This document shows, piece after piece, positions 44,102 to 54,998 of a stretch of DNA of 64,000 nucleotides. Made by a program: the position numbers and the translations under genes. The notes beneath the pieces are model-generated. The model was not told the origin of the DNA. It did not search any database and worked only from the letters and a program-made list of their open reading frames with translations. This stretch comes from Shinisaurus crocodilurus (lineage: Eukaryota > Chordata > Lepidosauria > Squamata > Shinisauridae). The first letter of the stretch is position 1. Every line of letters starts with the position of its first letter. The stretch spans positions 30,206,197 through 30,270,196 of the forward strand of contig CM037877.1 in assembly GCA_021292165.1 (NCBI GenBank), written 5' to 3'.

Positions 44102-45322
44102 GACAATAGAACTTTGTACCGAGAGTTCGAGCCAAAGGGGGAAGTGGCACCAGAGCGCAAGCAAAGGCAACTAGTGGTTCCCCAACGGTACCGCCATGCC
44201 GTGCTGCACCTCGCCCATGACGTGGCATGGGGAGGACACCTGAGGCAGAAGCAGACCCAAGCTCGAATCACAAAAAGGTTCTACTGGCCCATGATCGCCT
44301 CCGACATTAAAGCTTACTGTCGGTCCTGCGATGTGTGCCAGCGGGTGAGACACAATCGCGATCACCCAAGAGCTCCCCTTCAGCCTTTCCCGGTGGTGGG
44401 GATCCCTTTTGAACAGATTGCTATAGACATAGTGGGTCCCCTGAACCCGCCCACCAAGACAGAAAAGAAGTTTGTACTGACAGTAGTAGACTTTGCCACC
44501 CACTACGCAGAGACTTTTGCGCTAGCCTCCATCTCTGCAGCCAGCCTGGCTAAGACTCTGCTCTCTCTCTTTGCCTGCTTAAGAATGCCCCGCACAGTCG
44601 TGTCGGACTGCAGCACCAGGTTCATGTCTAAACTGTTCCAGAAGATGTAAGACCTGAGGGGGGTTGACCATGTAACTTCAGTGCCTTACCACCACGAGAC
44701 CAACAGACTAGTTGAACGCTTCAACCAGACGTTAGAGAAAATGATCCGGGTGTATGCTAGCCGTCACCCGGGAACTTGAGACCAAGCCCTACCCTACCTC
44801 CTCTTTGCCTACCGAGATGCTCCGCAAGAAAGCCTTGGGTTTTCCCCGAATGAACTGATGTTTAGCAGAGAACTACAAAGGCCCTTGGCTCTGTTGCGGG
44901 AGGAGTGGGAGGGGGCTGCCAGCAGTTCGCCCGTGCCGGTTCACACTTTTCTGTGGCGGCTACGAGACACCCTCCACAGCGTTCGAGAAGCCGCCCAACA
45001 GCATCTGAAGGCAGCCCAGCAGCGGCAAAAGGAGCTGTATGATAAAACCACAATAGCCCAGACTTTTGAAGTAAGTGATACAGTATTAGTTCTGCGTACC
45101 CTCAAAACAGACAAGCTGTGTCTTAAGTGAGAGGGTCCAGAGACTGTAGTTGAGAAACTTAGACCAGTCAACTACAAAATACTCTTTGCCGAGACTCCTA
45201 AAAAATGTAAAGTGTTTCATGTGAATATGTTGAAATTATATGTAGACCAGAGTGCGAGAGTAGGCTGTGTGAAAGAACATAATGATAAAGATTTCGCTAA
45301 TAGAGATCTGTTAAGAGAATGA
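44102..45322 (+). pseudogene. pol: Integrase region of pol, located upstream of RT
   Basis: The N-terminal zinc-binding part (LAHDVAWGGH...CRSCDVCQ) is at about 44200-44345. The catalytic Asp of IAIDIVGP is at 44426, the second Asp of VVSDCSTRF at 44606 and the Glu of LVERFNQTL at 44714, giving a D,D(35)E arrangement. A GPY/F-like C-terminal module (EGPETVVEKLRPVNYKI, then HVNMLKLY) is at 45130-45245. In-frame stops are at 44099, 44648, 44777, 45128 and 45320, all in one frame. In the family the enzyme inserts the cDNA; here it cannot be made whole. Confidence 0.88.
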
Positions 45323-45339
45323 AGAGATGGCGAAGAGAT

Positions 45340-46110
45340 AGAAGAAATTTCACTGTCACCCGCCCTGTCCGAGGCTCAGCGGGAGCAAATGAAGCGGGTG
45401 CTAGATGAATTTGAGACCATGTTCTCAGACCGCCCCGGGCGGACCCCACTCATCCAGCACACCATTCAAACAAGTGACAGCCCCCCTCTGCAATTTCTGC
45501 CATACCAGGCAGTAAGACCCCACGCTTAGGTCATTGCGGAGGAAGTCAAAGCCATGTTAGACCTAGGGGTGATCGTTCCTAGTTCTAGCCCATAGTCCTC
45601 CCCGATTGTCCTAGTGGTCAAAAAAGATGGGGGGGTGCGGTTCTGTGTAGACTATCAAAAAATCAATAAGGTGACCGTCCCTGACCCCATCCCCAACATA
45701 GATGTCTTGCTAGAGAAGCTAGGGAGGGCCAAGTACATTACCACCCTAAACCTCACCAAGGGCTACTGGCAAGTCCCGCTAGACGCGGATGCTGCTCTCA
45801 AGTCTGCCTTTGTCACACACCTGAGTTTATTCCAGTTCACCACTCTTCCCTTCAGAGTCCAGAATGATCCAGCAGCCTTTCAGAGGCTGGTGAATGGAAT
45901 GCTAAACGAGTTAAGAGAAGTTGCCTGTGCCTATCTAGACGACATAGCTATCTTTAGTTCCACTTGGGAACAGCATCTGCAGCATGTCCAGCAAGTCTTC
46001 CAGCAGATCCGGGACGCTAAGTTGACAGTAAAAGCAAAGAAGTGCCAGGTGGGGCTAGGAGAAGTTGAGTACCTTAGACATCGAGTCGGAGGGGGAGCAT
46101 CAAACCCATA
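45340..46110 (+). pseudogene. pol: Reverse transcriptase region of pol
   Basis: The same frame as integrase continues. RPGRTPLIQHTIQT opens it, then VKKDGGVRFCVDYQKIN, motif A TLNLTKGYWQVPL, LPFRVQNDPAAFQRLVN and motif C YLDD at 45932-45943. The motif A catalytic Asp is replaced by Asn (AAC at 45749). Stops at 45527 and 45593 precede the longest open piece (45614-46111). A one-base change in a G run near 46090 then shifts the frame. Confidence 0.9.
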
Positions 46111-46785
46111 AAAGCTAAGATAGAGTCAGTTCAGAAATAGCCCCAACCCGCAACCAAAAAACAAGTGCAGGCTTTTCTAGGACTTGCAAAGTACTATCAG
46201 AAGTTCGTGCCACACTTCAGTCAGCTAGCAGCCCCTCTGACTGATCTTTGTAAAAAGCGCCAACCGAACAGGGTCCAGTAGACCGCGGCTTGCCAGACCG
46301 CTTTCGACAGGTTAAAAGCCTGCCTCACGGCAGCTCCCATTCTGCAAGCCCCAAACTTCGAATCCCCCTTCATTCTACAGACAGATGCCTCTGAGGCCGG
46401 GATGGGGGCGGTGTTATTACAAGAAAAAGTAAGAGAAGGGCTGCGCCCCGTTGCCTACCTGAGCAAGAAACTCCTGCCCAGAGAACGTAGTCTTGCCACC
46501 ATTGAGAAAGAGTGCCTGGCCGTGGTGTGGGCCATCACCAAGTTCTCCCCTACCTCTGCGGGAGACGGTTCCGCCTGCAGACCGACCATTCCCCCCTGTG
46601 CTGGTTAGATAGAGTCAAGGGCAACAACCAAAAACTCCTACAGTAGAGTCTGGCGTTGCAAGACTTTGACTTCGAAATTGAGCACATCAAAAGTAAAGAC
46701 AATGTCTTAGCTGATGCACTCTCCCAAGCTTTCTCAAGTGATAGGCAAGTCGATGAAAAATTGGGGTGTGGGACCCCAATGCCAT
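46111..46785 (+). pseudogene. pol: RT connection and RNase H region of pol
   Basis: After the shift: QVQAFLGLAKYYQKFVPHFS, then the RNase H core with TDASEAGMGAVLL (Asp at 46384), IEKECLAVVWA (Glu), and after another shift near 46550 IKSKDNVLADALSQ (terminal Asp). Stops are at 46138, 46279 and 46644. The end of the frame overlaps the polypurine tract. Confidence 0.86.
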
Positions 46786-46794
46786 CTTTTCCCC

Positions 46795-46807
46795 GGGGGG
46801 GGGGAGA
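46795..46807 (+). other. Polypurine tract
   Basis: A run of ten G followed by AGA directly before the 3' LTR; the plus-strand primer site of the element. Confidence 0.8.
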
Positions 46808-47978
46808 TGTGGAGAAAGCCAACCTAAGCCCCCTGCCTGACACACACACACTCACCAAGGAGGGGGGAAGGAGACCCGGGGGGGGAGACAGCCAGTCTCC
46901 ACAGATGCCAAAGAGGACAAACAACATCTACATAGAATCACCCCAGGGGGGAAGGCAAGAAGCATCACCAGGTTTGTCAATGCTCTTGCATATCAGCCCC
47001 ATCTACATAAGACTTGAATACCTCTCCAGGGCAGACGCTTCGGCACCCCTAAGAAATGGCCACTCAACACCATAAGATGGGACCATTAAGCAAGTGGCTT
47101 CAAAGAGACCCCATCCCACGGGGGGAAGGCGTCACCCCACCTGACCCAAAAGGCCGCCCCTCAGGGAGGGTGTCAACCCACCTGATCACAGAGGGAGGGG
47201 CTACCTGAAACACCAAAGTATAAAACACCCTGCACAAGAGAACTTTTCTCTAGACCTGTTCAGCAATCTTGCCCATGCCTGGGGTAAGGGAACAAAAGAT
47301 CGGCAACCCCAAGAAACCAAGGTGAAATCACTGGCCGCTTAGGTTGACCGGACCCCCGGGAAACCAAGCTGAAATCACAAGCCGCTTGGGTAGACCGGGC
47401 CCCCGCCGGGAACCCAGCTAGCCGCTTGAGTAGACCAGGCTTCCGCCGAGAACCCAGCTAGCCGCTTGGGTAGACCGAGCCTCCGCCGGGAACCCAGCTA
47501 GCCACTTGGGTAGACCAGGCCTCCGCCAAGAACCCAGCTAGCCGCTTAGGTAGACCGGGCCTCTGCCGAGAACCCAGCTAGCCGCTTGGATAGACCGGGC
47601 CTCCGCCGAGAACCCAGCTAGCCGCTTGGGTAGACCGGGCCTCCGCCGAGAACCCAGCTAGCCGCTTGAGTAGACCGGGCCTCTGCCAGGACCCGAGCTA
47701 AACTAACTAGCTGTGAGCCCTGAAATCACATTGTCCTTGAGGCTTTTGCTAGCTACTTTGTACCGTACTAATAAGCTGTATTGCTGGCGTAAGTCTGAGT
47801 TTGTGAAAGTAATTTTGTAAATAAACTTGTTTTCTAAAAAATACTTTTATAGCTATAAGTTATCCCTTTGTTCTAGGCTAAGGCGAGGCGCTAGAGACCC
47901 CAGAGAAGGCCTGCCCCAGCACCCGCTACCCCCTTAGCATTGAACCCGCGCAAAAGACCAGGTTGTCGGTCTTCCACT
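46808..47978 (+). repeat. 3' LTR of the gypsy element (1171 bp)
   Basis: Same ends as the 5' LTR (TGTGGAG...CTTCCACT). It is 232 bases longer, almost all because of eight rather than two 40-bp units. It has many A residues where the 5' LTR has G. Confidence 0.92.
47381..47700 (+). repeat. Eight-unit 40-bp tandem repeat in the 3' LTR
   Basis: Eight consecutive units of exactly 40 bases, each starting GCCGCTTGGGTAGACC or a one- or two-base variant and ending in AGCTA. Variants within GCTTGGG are mostly G-to-A (GCTTGAG, GCTTAGG, GCTTGGA). The 5' LTR has two units (41790-41869). Confidence 0.95.
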
Positions 47979-47983
47979 AAGCT

Positions 47984-48115
47984 ATACATAGGTTTCAACA
48001 AAAGCTGACCAAATATCCAAATAAGTATCAATTTGACAATGGTGTCTATATGCCACCCACTCAAATGTTGCAAGTGTTGTAAGGTCTTAAATCTATTGCA
48101 TTATAGGAGATGAGT
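47984..48115 (-). mobile_element. L1 3' fragment, right of gypsy insertion
   Basis: The reverse complement matches 60640-60760 (ACATTTGAGTGGGTGGC... and TTGGATATTTGGTC), the end of L1 ORF2 and start of its 3' UTR. The gypsy TSD lies at its left edge. Confidence 0.72.
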
Positions 48116-48131
48116 ATTTATCCTCTCAATA

Positions 48132-48378
48132 CAGTAATACCTTGGATTGCAAGTAACTTGGTTTGAGAGCGTTTTGCAAGACAAGCAAATTTTTAAATAT
48201 TTAATTTTTTTTTACTTGATATACAAGCGACGTCTTGCAATACAAGTACTGTAGTACGGCTGAAATTAAAAATCTCTGTACAAATTTTTTGGGGGGGGAT
48301 TTCATTTTGATATAAGAGTGTTTTGGATTACAAGCACGTTTCCGGAACGAATTATGCTCTCAATTCAAGGCATGACTG
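48132..48378 (+). mobile_element. Tigger-like (pogo) MITE
   Basis: Starts CAGTAATACCTTGGATTGC and ends CAATTCAAGGCATGACTG, flanked by TA on both sides. Sub-terminal TTGAGAGCGTTTTGC and AGAGTGTTTTGG match Tigger-type elements. 247 bp. Confidence 0.87.
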
Positions 48379-49467
48379 TATTGTAATATCAGTCTTTTAG
48401 GTGTCAGAAGGGTGTCCATTTGCTCTGACCATGTGTTAATTTCCAGGAAGCAGGTAGATAATTTAAAAGAGCATGGACATCAGTGAATATTAAGGACTGT
48501 TCCAGTACAAAATTGCAATTTTAGCTTAGCTGCAATTTTGCCCATGGCATGTCCCCTTTAAGAGTGCTGTAGAGAAGGGATTAGCTGGGTGAAAAGAAAA
48601 GGAGGTGGAGGCTGCACCTGCTGGCCTGGACCAAGGGAGAGGTGAATGAGGGAATTTATCATATGATTCCTTTCTTATATTGCCAAAGATTTTATTTCCT
48701 AACAGAGCTGACTCTGTGCCTCTAACAGGTGAGATACAGTGCCAGAAGGGAATGCAACAAACTTCCCCTTCTCTCTGAAGCTCCATGTTTGGGGGTGTGG
48801 GGTGGGTAAGCTTCACCTGTTGAATTTGTGCCAATCCTAAAAATTTTAAAACAAAAAGAGATTGCCCTACAAGCACTGACCCCCCCCATGAAAAACACCT
48901 GATATCAACAATTAATGGTTTAAGTAAGGTAAAACATTTTTACAAAAACCCCTTCTAAAATATAATAAAATAATATATAATATAATAATGTAATAATTAT
49001 AATATATAAGATATTATATAATAATATAATTCTGGAAAAGTCATCCTAGCTAGCACTGGCGCTGCTGCTGCCACCTCTTCTTCTAGCAAGGAGCAGCATT
49101 TCACAATTATCCCTCAATTACACCATACTTCTTCACACAATGCATAATCAATTAGCTGCCACAAGATGTGATGGTCAGTGTTGTAGATTGCTTTAAAACA
49201 AGGAACTTCAGTGTTTAATACTGGATAGATGTGCTCAAATGCAAGATATATGAATTGTGGGAAGGAAAAATATTTATTAATGTCTAACCATGAATTAAAA
49301 AAAAGAATAAAGGTTGAAATATTTTGTCCCAGAATACATTTACATTTAAGGCATACCCTTTCTCCATAATAAAAAAAAAACCTGTTAGGCCTTCTGAGTC
49401 TTTTAACAAAGCATAGTCAATACCTGTGGCCCTCCTTGACAACTTATTATTTAATTTACCTAAATCT
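48379..49467. other. No gene; AT-rich (TAATA)n-like stretch at 48955-49030
   Basis: Nothing else recognisable. Confidence 0.4.
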
Positions 49468-49560
49468 AATAGTGTGATTCAATTGTACACTTACTTGGGA
49501 GTAAGCCCTGTTGAATTCCATGCGACAGACTTCTGAGAGATTATGCCTAGGAAGGCAGCA
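49468..49560 (+). mobile_element. Palindromic MITE, decayed
   Basis: ACTTACTTGGGAGTAAGCCC, the central GTTGAATTCC and a right arm ATTATGCCTAGGAAGGC follow the TTTACTCAGAAGTAAG pattern. Confidence 0.6.
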
Positions 49561-49707
49561 GTATTCTGGCCACTTCCTTGAGAGTAAAGCCCCATTGAAA
49601 GAAGTGGGAGTGGCTTTTGAATGAACATTTATAGCATCAGGCTGTAAAACTAGACTTTGCTCCTTATGAAGGATTGAGGCCTACACAGGCTTGAGTTAGT
49701 TTGAAGC

Positions 49708-50391
49708 CTGTAGGCCCAAACATCTCCTGATGGGAGGGGGGGCATTTGTGAGTTTCATTTTCCCCTCATGGAGTTAAAGTTTCCTTTTCAGTAAGAGAAG
49801 TCTCCTTTTCCCCCTAATGGAGTTAAGTTTCATTTCCCCAGTTTGAGGTCACAGGTTTGTAACCATCTAGTTCTGTGAGAGTGTATATAAAGGGGAGGCG
49901 GAAGCTGCAGGAGGGAGAAAGCAAAATTGAGAAAAGCTGCAGAGAGAGAAGCTGTGTGGAGGAGAGGTTCTGCAAGCACTAAGAAGCAGAGTCTGAATAC
50001 TGTATCACTGAAGAATGCAGAACAGCCAGAGCTAGGCTGGGAAAAGAATCTCTTAACTGAGGCATACAGGTGAAAGAGTAGCTAGGTTATAGAGAACTGC
50101 ATTATTGTTTCTTTATTTCTATTATACCTGCTTTTTGAAAGTATACAGCTCTATTTGTGTAATTACCTTAAGTTATTGTGAATCTATTATACCAAAATTT
50201 ACTAAAGTAAACAGTTATTGTTAACTTCAAGTTGTTTGGAGTGTCTTTTGCACCACACCTAAGGCCCAATCCCATGTTACTGGGAAGAGAAGGTAAAAGA
50301 GAATTGGCATCCTGATACAGGAGGGGCTCTTAACGAGGCAAAATATCTTTAAGGAGCTGATCAAGGTGTCCTGGTACAGGTGGAACTGTGA
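49708..50391 (+). mobile_element. Possible solo LTR
   Basis: A TATA box in GTGTATATAAAGG (about 49893) is followed by a purine-rich leader and a T/A-rich region with several possible poly(A) signals. Proposed start TGTAGGCCC and end CTGTGACA. Only three flanking bases (GCC) agree, so the limits are uncertain. Confidence 0.42.
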
Positions 50392-50785
50392 CAGCCACAC
50401 CCTCATGTTGCCTGGCCACACCCCCTTGATCACATCTTCCTGTTGCTTAACCATACCTCTTACAAATTCACATGTGTGTCCCTATTTGCATCTGCAAAAT
50501 GTTGGAGGATATGTAGCTGCATTGCACCACCAGCAATTAGCTGAATCAGATAATGGAATGGTAACCAAGCATATTTAATCTGAGAACCTTGAAGCAATCT
50601 GAACCTGTTACTTGAAGAGTGACATTTTAATCCTTTTTGTAAATAATGCCCTTTAATAAACATGATATTTTTTGTTAATTTAGAAAGGTTGTCTCTAGTG
50701 GTGGTGATAATCTCATGCATATGCCAGTGGTTAAATGTTTTATAGTGAGGCAGCATTCCCTAATGGTGAGGTCTAACTGGGAACT
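50392..50785. other. No gene or repeat recognised
   Basis: Unclassified sequence. Confidence 0.4.
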
Positions 50786-51168
50786 ATCTCAAGGAGCGTC
50801 TCCAGCAACACCAAGTGGGCCGCTCAACAAGATCTGCCACGGATGGCCTTCTCCTTGTCCCTTCAGCCAGAGCAGCTAGACTGGTGGGGACGAGGAAGAG
50901 GGCCTTTTCTGTGGCGGCCCCCGTACTGTGGAACTCTCTCCCGAGTGACCTCCGCCATGCCCCCTCTCTGATGAGCTTCCGTCGCTCATTAAAAACCTGG
51001 TTGTTCAGGCGGGAATATGGGGTGGGTTAAGATTTTAAAATTTTTATATTGTTTTAATGTATTTTATTGTATTTATGTATTTTACTGTCTGTACATCGCC
51101 CAGGGTGGCCGGTTGCCGGCCAGATGGGCGATAAATAAATATTAATAATAAATAATAATAAATAAATA
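50786..51168 (+). mobile_element. Young-family L2 3' end
   Basis: It corresponds to the last ~390 bases of 22402-24896. The ORF2 C-terminal codons (50815-51030, GRSTRSATDGLLL and FRRSLKTWLFRREYGVG) are still open. The 3' hairpin (ATCGCCC...GGGCGAT) is intact at 51094-51131, followed by ATAAATATTAATAATAAAT. An extreme 5' truncation. Confidence 0.88.
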
Positions 51169-51774
51169 ACTTCATTAAAAACTGGGGCAGTAAGTTCCAT
51201 AGACCCAAGCCTCAATGTTGTTGTTTTTAAAAATAAATATAATCCACACGTTGTTCCATTGCATGTTGTAAGAGTGGTGGGTTAGCCTATAGTAGCCCTA
51301 TTCAGGGTTTGTACCTGAGTAGGGGAAACATTCAATGGGAGTGAGCTCCCTCTGGAGAGGAGAGACTTCTCTATCTGTGGAGGCTCTCCATGCAGGCCAA
51401 AATGCTGGAAAAGAGCTTTCTGGCCCACATGGAGAGGCTTCATGGATAGCGGAGGCTCTCCTCTTCAAACACTCACCCTCCATAAGTAGAGGGGGATGCA
51501 TGCAACAAAAGGATGGACTGCTCCCTCTCCTGTGTTTGCCCTATTCAGGTACAGAATGCCTGAACAGGGATAGTGTTTCTCTCACATGTGGGATTTAGAA
51601 CTACTTTTTTTTTTCCTCACTGCTACAGCCCAGAAACACAGGCCTTGATAGAACTAAACCCAAACTCAAGAATGCACATTTTCTTCACATATTACATAGT
51701 GACTCTACTTACATATTGGCAAACTAAGCATGACTTGGAGCATCCCTAAATGTCTATCAGTAAAAGATACATAT
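51169..51774. other. No gene; inverted segments around 51300-51600
   Basis: TATTCAGGGTTTGTACCTGAGTAGGG and CCCTATTCAGGTACAGAATGCC are partly inverted and may bound an old element of about 290 bases. Confidence 0.35.
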
Positions 51775-52008
51775 TATTATTATTATTACATTTATGTCCC
51801 ACCATTTTTCCTCTTGCATGGGAGCCAAGGTGGCTTACAAGCTTCTCCTCCCTTTTTTCTTCACAACAACCCTGTGAGGTAGGTTAGGCTGAGAGTCAGT
51901 GACTGGCCCAAACTCACCCAGTGAGCTTCATGGCCAAGTGGGGACTAGAACCCGGATCTCCGAGTCTCAGTCCAGCACTCTAACCACTACACCACACTTA
52001 GATCAATA
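51775..52008 (-). mobile_element. tRNA-derived CORE-type SINE
   Basis: Full length in reverse: ATT repeats and CATTTATGTCCCACC tail, CORE-like body (CAACCCTGTGAGGTAGG), then B and A boxes (GGACTAGAACCC, CACTCTAACCACTACACCAC). Confidence 0.9.
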
Positions 52009-53339
52009 GTTTTTATAAGGAATGGAAGAAATAACTGTGCTGGGAATCCTACAAAGAGAACTAAAAAATAACAGTTCTCCCCTGCCCCCGAAACCTATAG
52101 CTTCAAAATTTTTAGACATTTTACACTTCTATTACATCATTTTTAGAAATTTGGGAGGAGCAAAGGGCAGTAGCAATATACGAACTCCTAGTCTTAAACA
52201 TTTTATCATCATTCTAAAAGAAAATATTTCATAACCCAGAATTGTTCAATTTTTCAAAATTTTCAGAAAACGAAAAAGGTCTTTGGGAAAAAATGGATTT
52301 TTCTGATTCCTCCCCCCCCCCCCCCAGGCCTTCACATCTCTAATCCTTACAAAAGTGCAAAATCCAAAACTTTGAGTCCGGTAGTGCACAGCATTGCGCA
52401 AGAGCTTCCACAACTTCATTCAGCTAGATATTGTTAGCATTAATTGTACTAGTTTGTCACTAGCAGTTGCACAGCCACTAGGAGAGGAATGCCACTTCTT
52501 GCAAAAGGCCTCATGAGGCGTCCACCTCTCCAAGATGCACTTCAGCAGAAACACCCCAAGAGTCAGCTCCCTTGCATCCAGAGGAGGCCACAGTACCATA
52601 CTAGGACTCTGAGAACTTGAGCCAGGAGGACACTAGCATACCCCAGCAACTCCCACCTTGTTGCAGCATGAGATTGCTAAAAGGGGCCAGGCCCTGTAAA
52701 AGACCAAGTCTCAGTCAATGTGGAAGTGGGGTCAACCAGCCTAAAGACGGCTGCATTTCTATTTCAGTCCCAGTCTTGCTCTGATCCTTGTCGGAATTAG
52801 TTGTGCGATTTTTTGGTTTACAGTAAGTGGTGGTCACGGGGCCTTTTTGGCTTTGATTTGCCATTAAATCCCAGGAGGAGGAGAAAGGAGAAGGAGATCC
52901 TTGTTGGAGCAGACAACCCTGTCTAAATTCCAGCCCAGCACCACTCAGAGCTTTTCATGGTGCTGGTCTCTTTCCATCTTGCTTCATGAGAAACCTGATC
53001 TAACCTGACCCCTGCTCAAGATCTGATCATAGCAGAAGCCTGCCACCCAAGCTACATCACAGAGTATCCTCAGAACCCACGGCCTGAAATCATACACATC
53101 TCCTCTTCCTTCTGCTACTCTTGATTGCCTGACTTCTGCAGTATGCAGGTGAGTGGTGATGGAGGCTGCACTGCTGATGTAATGTACCTTACAGGTACAA
53201 TAAGGGTTTGTTTCCACTAGCCTGGTGCCACCTGGAAGTTTTCATCAACACCAGCAGCATCTTCTGCCCCATGTAGAGCTGCCATACTCAACTGGAGCAC
53301 TTGTGTGAATTGCCAACTCATTAACCTAGTCTGACATTG
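52009..53339. other. No gene recognised; poly(C) at 52313-52325
   Basis: No recognisable domain or repeat. Minus-strand ORF 52984-53217 is cysteine-containing but unrecognised. Confidence 0.4.
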
Positions 53340-53526
53340 CACTGTTATAGTGCAACTGGTAGTCAGAGGCCTACTGCCGCCTGATACTGGAAGAGATATG
53401 TAATAGTAATATATAGCAGTCATGACTGGTAGCCATGGATAACTTTATCCTCCATGAATTTGACTACTCCTCTCTTAAGGCTGTCCAAGATGGTGGCCAT
53501 CACTACACCTTGTGGTGGAGCAGGGA

Positions 53527-53650
53527 GCAGCAACTTGTAGTCCTCCAGATGTCTTGGCCTACAACTCCCATCAGCCCTAGGCAGCATAGCCAATGATGAG
53601 AGATTATGGAAGTTGTAGCCCAAAACATCTGGAGGGCCACAAGTTGTCCA
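53527..53650. mobile_element. Foldback MITE, 'CCTTCCCCAACCTGG' family
   Basis: TAGTCCTCCAGATGTCTTGG pairs with CCAAAACATCTGGAGGGCC. ACAACTCCCATCAG lies in the left arm. Inserted in the CR1 copy. Confidence 0.75.
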
Positions 53651-53778
53651 GACATGTGGTAGATAATTTCATAGTTTCTACCACACTGTGGTCTTTATTT
53701 TGTCTGTCCTGAATCTCCCACCATTCAGCTTCATTAGGTGAGCCTGGGGTCCAATGATATGAGGGAGAAAAACATCTC

Positions 53779-53905
53779 CCTATAGACCAGGGGAACATCT
53801 CCAGATATTGTTGGACTGCAACACCCATCCCATTGTCTAGACTGCCTAGGGCTGATGGGAGTTGTAGACCTCCAGATGTTGATGGACAGCATGTTCCTGA
53901 CCCCT
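53779..53905. mobile_element. Foldback MITE, same family
   Basis: GGAACATCTCCAGATATTGTTGG pairs with CCTCCAGATGTTGATGG. The arm CTGATGGGAGTTGTAG is typical of the family. Confidence 0.7.
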
Positions 53906-54690
53906 CCTATACATTTTCTCCATCCCATGGATAATTTTATATGCCTCTACCATGCCCCCTCTTAGTTGCCTTTTATCTAAGTTAAAACATGATAATCTTT
54001 CCTTGGGGCTGGGCTGGGCTCCACACCCTTGAACCTTCGAGCATCTCCTTTCTGCACCCTTTCCAGCTCTACAATATCTTTTTTGAGATGCAGTAACTGG
54101 AACTGTGCACAGGATTTCCAGTGTGGTAGCTCCAAAGACTTGTATAAAAGCATTATGATATTTATAGTTTTATTTTTGATCTCTTTCCTAATGATGTCCA
54201 ATATGGAATTTGCCTCCCCCCCCCTTTTCTTTTTTAACAACTGCAACACTCTGAGTTGATGTTTTTATAGAGCTATGCACCGCAAACCAAAGTTCCCTTT
54301 CCTGGTCAGTCACCGTCAGCTCAAAGCCATCTGCATATATTTGAAATTAAATTTCTCCTCGGTGTGCATCACTTTACACTTGATTGCACTGAACTACATT
54401 TGGCATTTTGGCATGTCTATCCCCCCAATTTGAAGATATCCTTGTGGAGCTCTTCTCTGTCCCTTTTTTGTTTTAACCACTCTAAACAATTTGGTGTCAT
54501 CAGCTACCCTAGCCACATCACTGCTCATCCCTACCCCTGATCATTTATGAACCAGTTAAAAAGCACCAGTCCCAATACAGATCCCTGGGAGACCCTGCTG
54601 TCGGCAGCCCTTCCTTTTGAGAAGTGTCCATTCACTCCTAATCTCTGCTTGTTTTTAAATCAGTCCATAAGAGGATCTGTCCTTTTATGC

Positions 54691-54998
54691 CAGGAGTGAG
54701 CAACTTTGGGCACTCCAGGGACAAATCACTCCCCACTCCCCAGATCCACTGCAAACCACACTCCCTGGCACTACAAAAAAAGGGGAAAGGGAGGAACAGT
54801 CATGGTTTACCCCTAAAATGTGGTGACAAACTGCTACAGAGGATTAGATTGGACAAATGTAGCTGGAAAACAAGCTAAATTTGTCCAGATTGAGCCTCCA
54901 TAGCCCTTTGCCACTGAATTTGGCTGACAAATCCAGGTAAAAAGGAAAAATAGGCAAAACTGGGCGGGGGGGGGGGGAGGTTGCCAATCCATGCCTTA
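54691..54998 (+). mobile_element. hAT-like element in CR1
   Basis: Starts CAGGAGTGAGCAAC and ends GGTTGCCAATCCATG, imperfect inverted ends. CR1 sequence is continuous on both sides. The TSD is decayed. Confidence 0.6.

Larger units (their letters stand above)
41209..47978 (+). mobile_element. Full-length Ty3/gypsy retrotransposon, Gmr1-like, inactivated
   Basis: Two LTRs (41209-42147 and 46808-47978) are followed or preceded by a primer-binding site starting TGGTGGTAGCGG (42148) and a polypurine tract (46795-46807). A perfect 5-bp TSD AAGCT flanks the whole (41204-41208, 47979-47983). The internal order is gag, protease, integrase, reverse transcriptase, RNase H. Integrase upstream of RT is unusual for Ty3/gypsy and is the hallmark of the Gmr1-like group known from fish and other vertebrates. 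gag and pol carry frameshifts, and pol has about a dozen stops. There is no env-like frame. Confidence 0.93.

Noticed and set aside
43550..46111. Programmed stop-codon read-through in pol, since all pieces share one frame
   Set aside because: Ten or so stops at positions normally Trp, plus damaged active sites and two later frameshifts, indicate inactivation, not recoding.
47381..47700. Regular 40-bp repeats considered as a CRISPR array
   Set aside because: Units are contiguous with no spacers, lie inside an LTR, and a two-unit version is in the partner LTR. It is a minisatellite.
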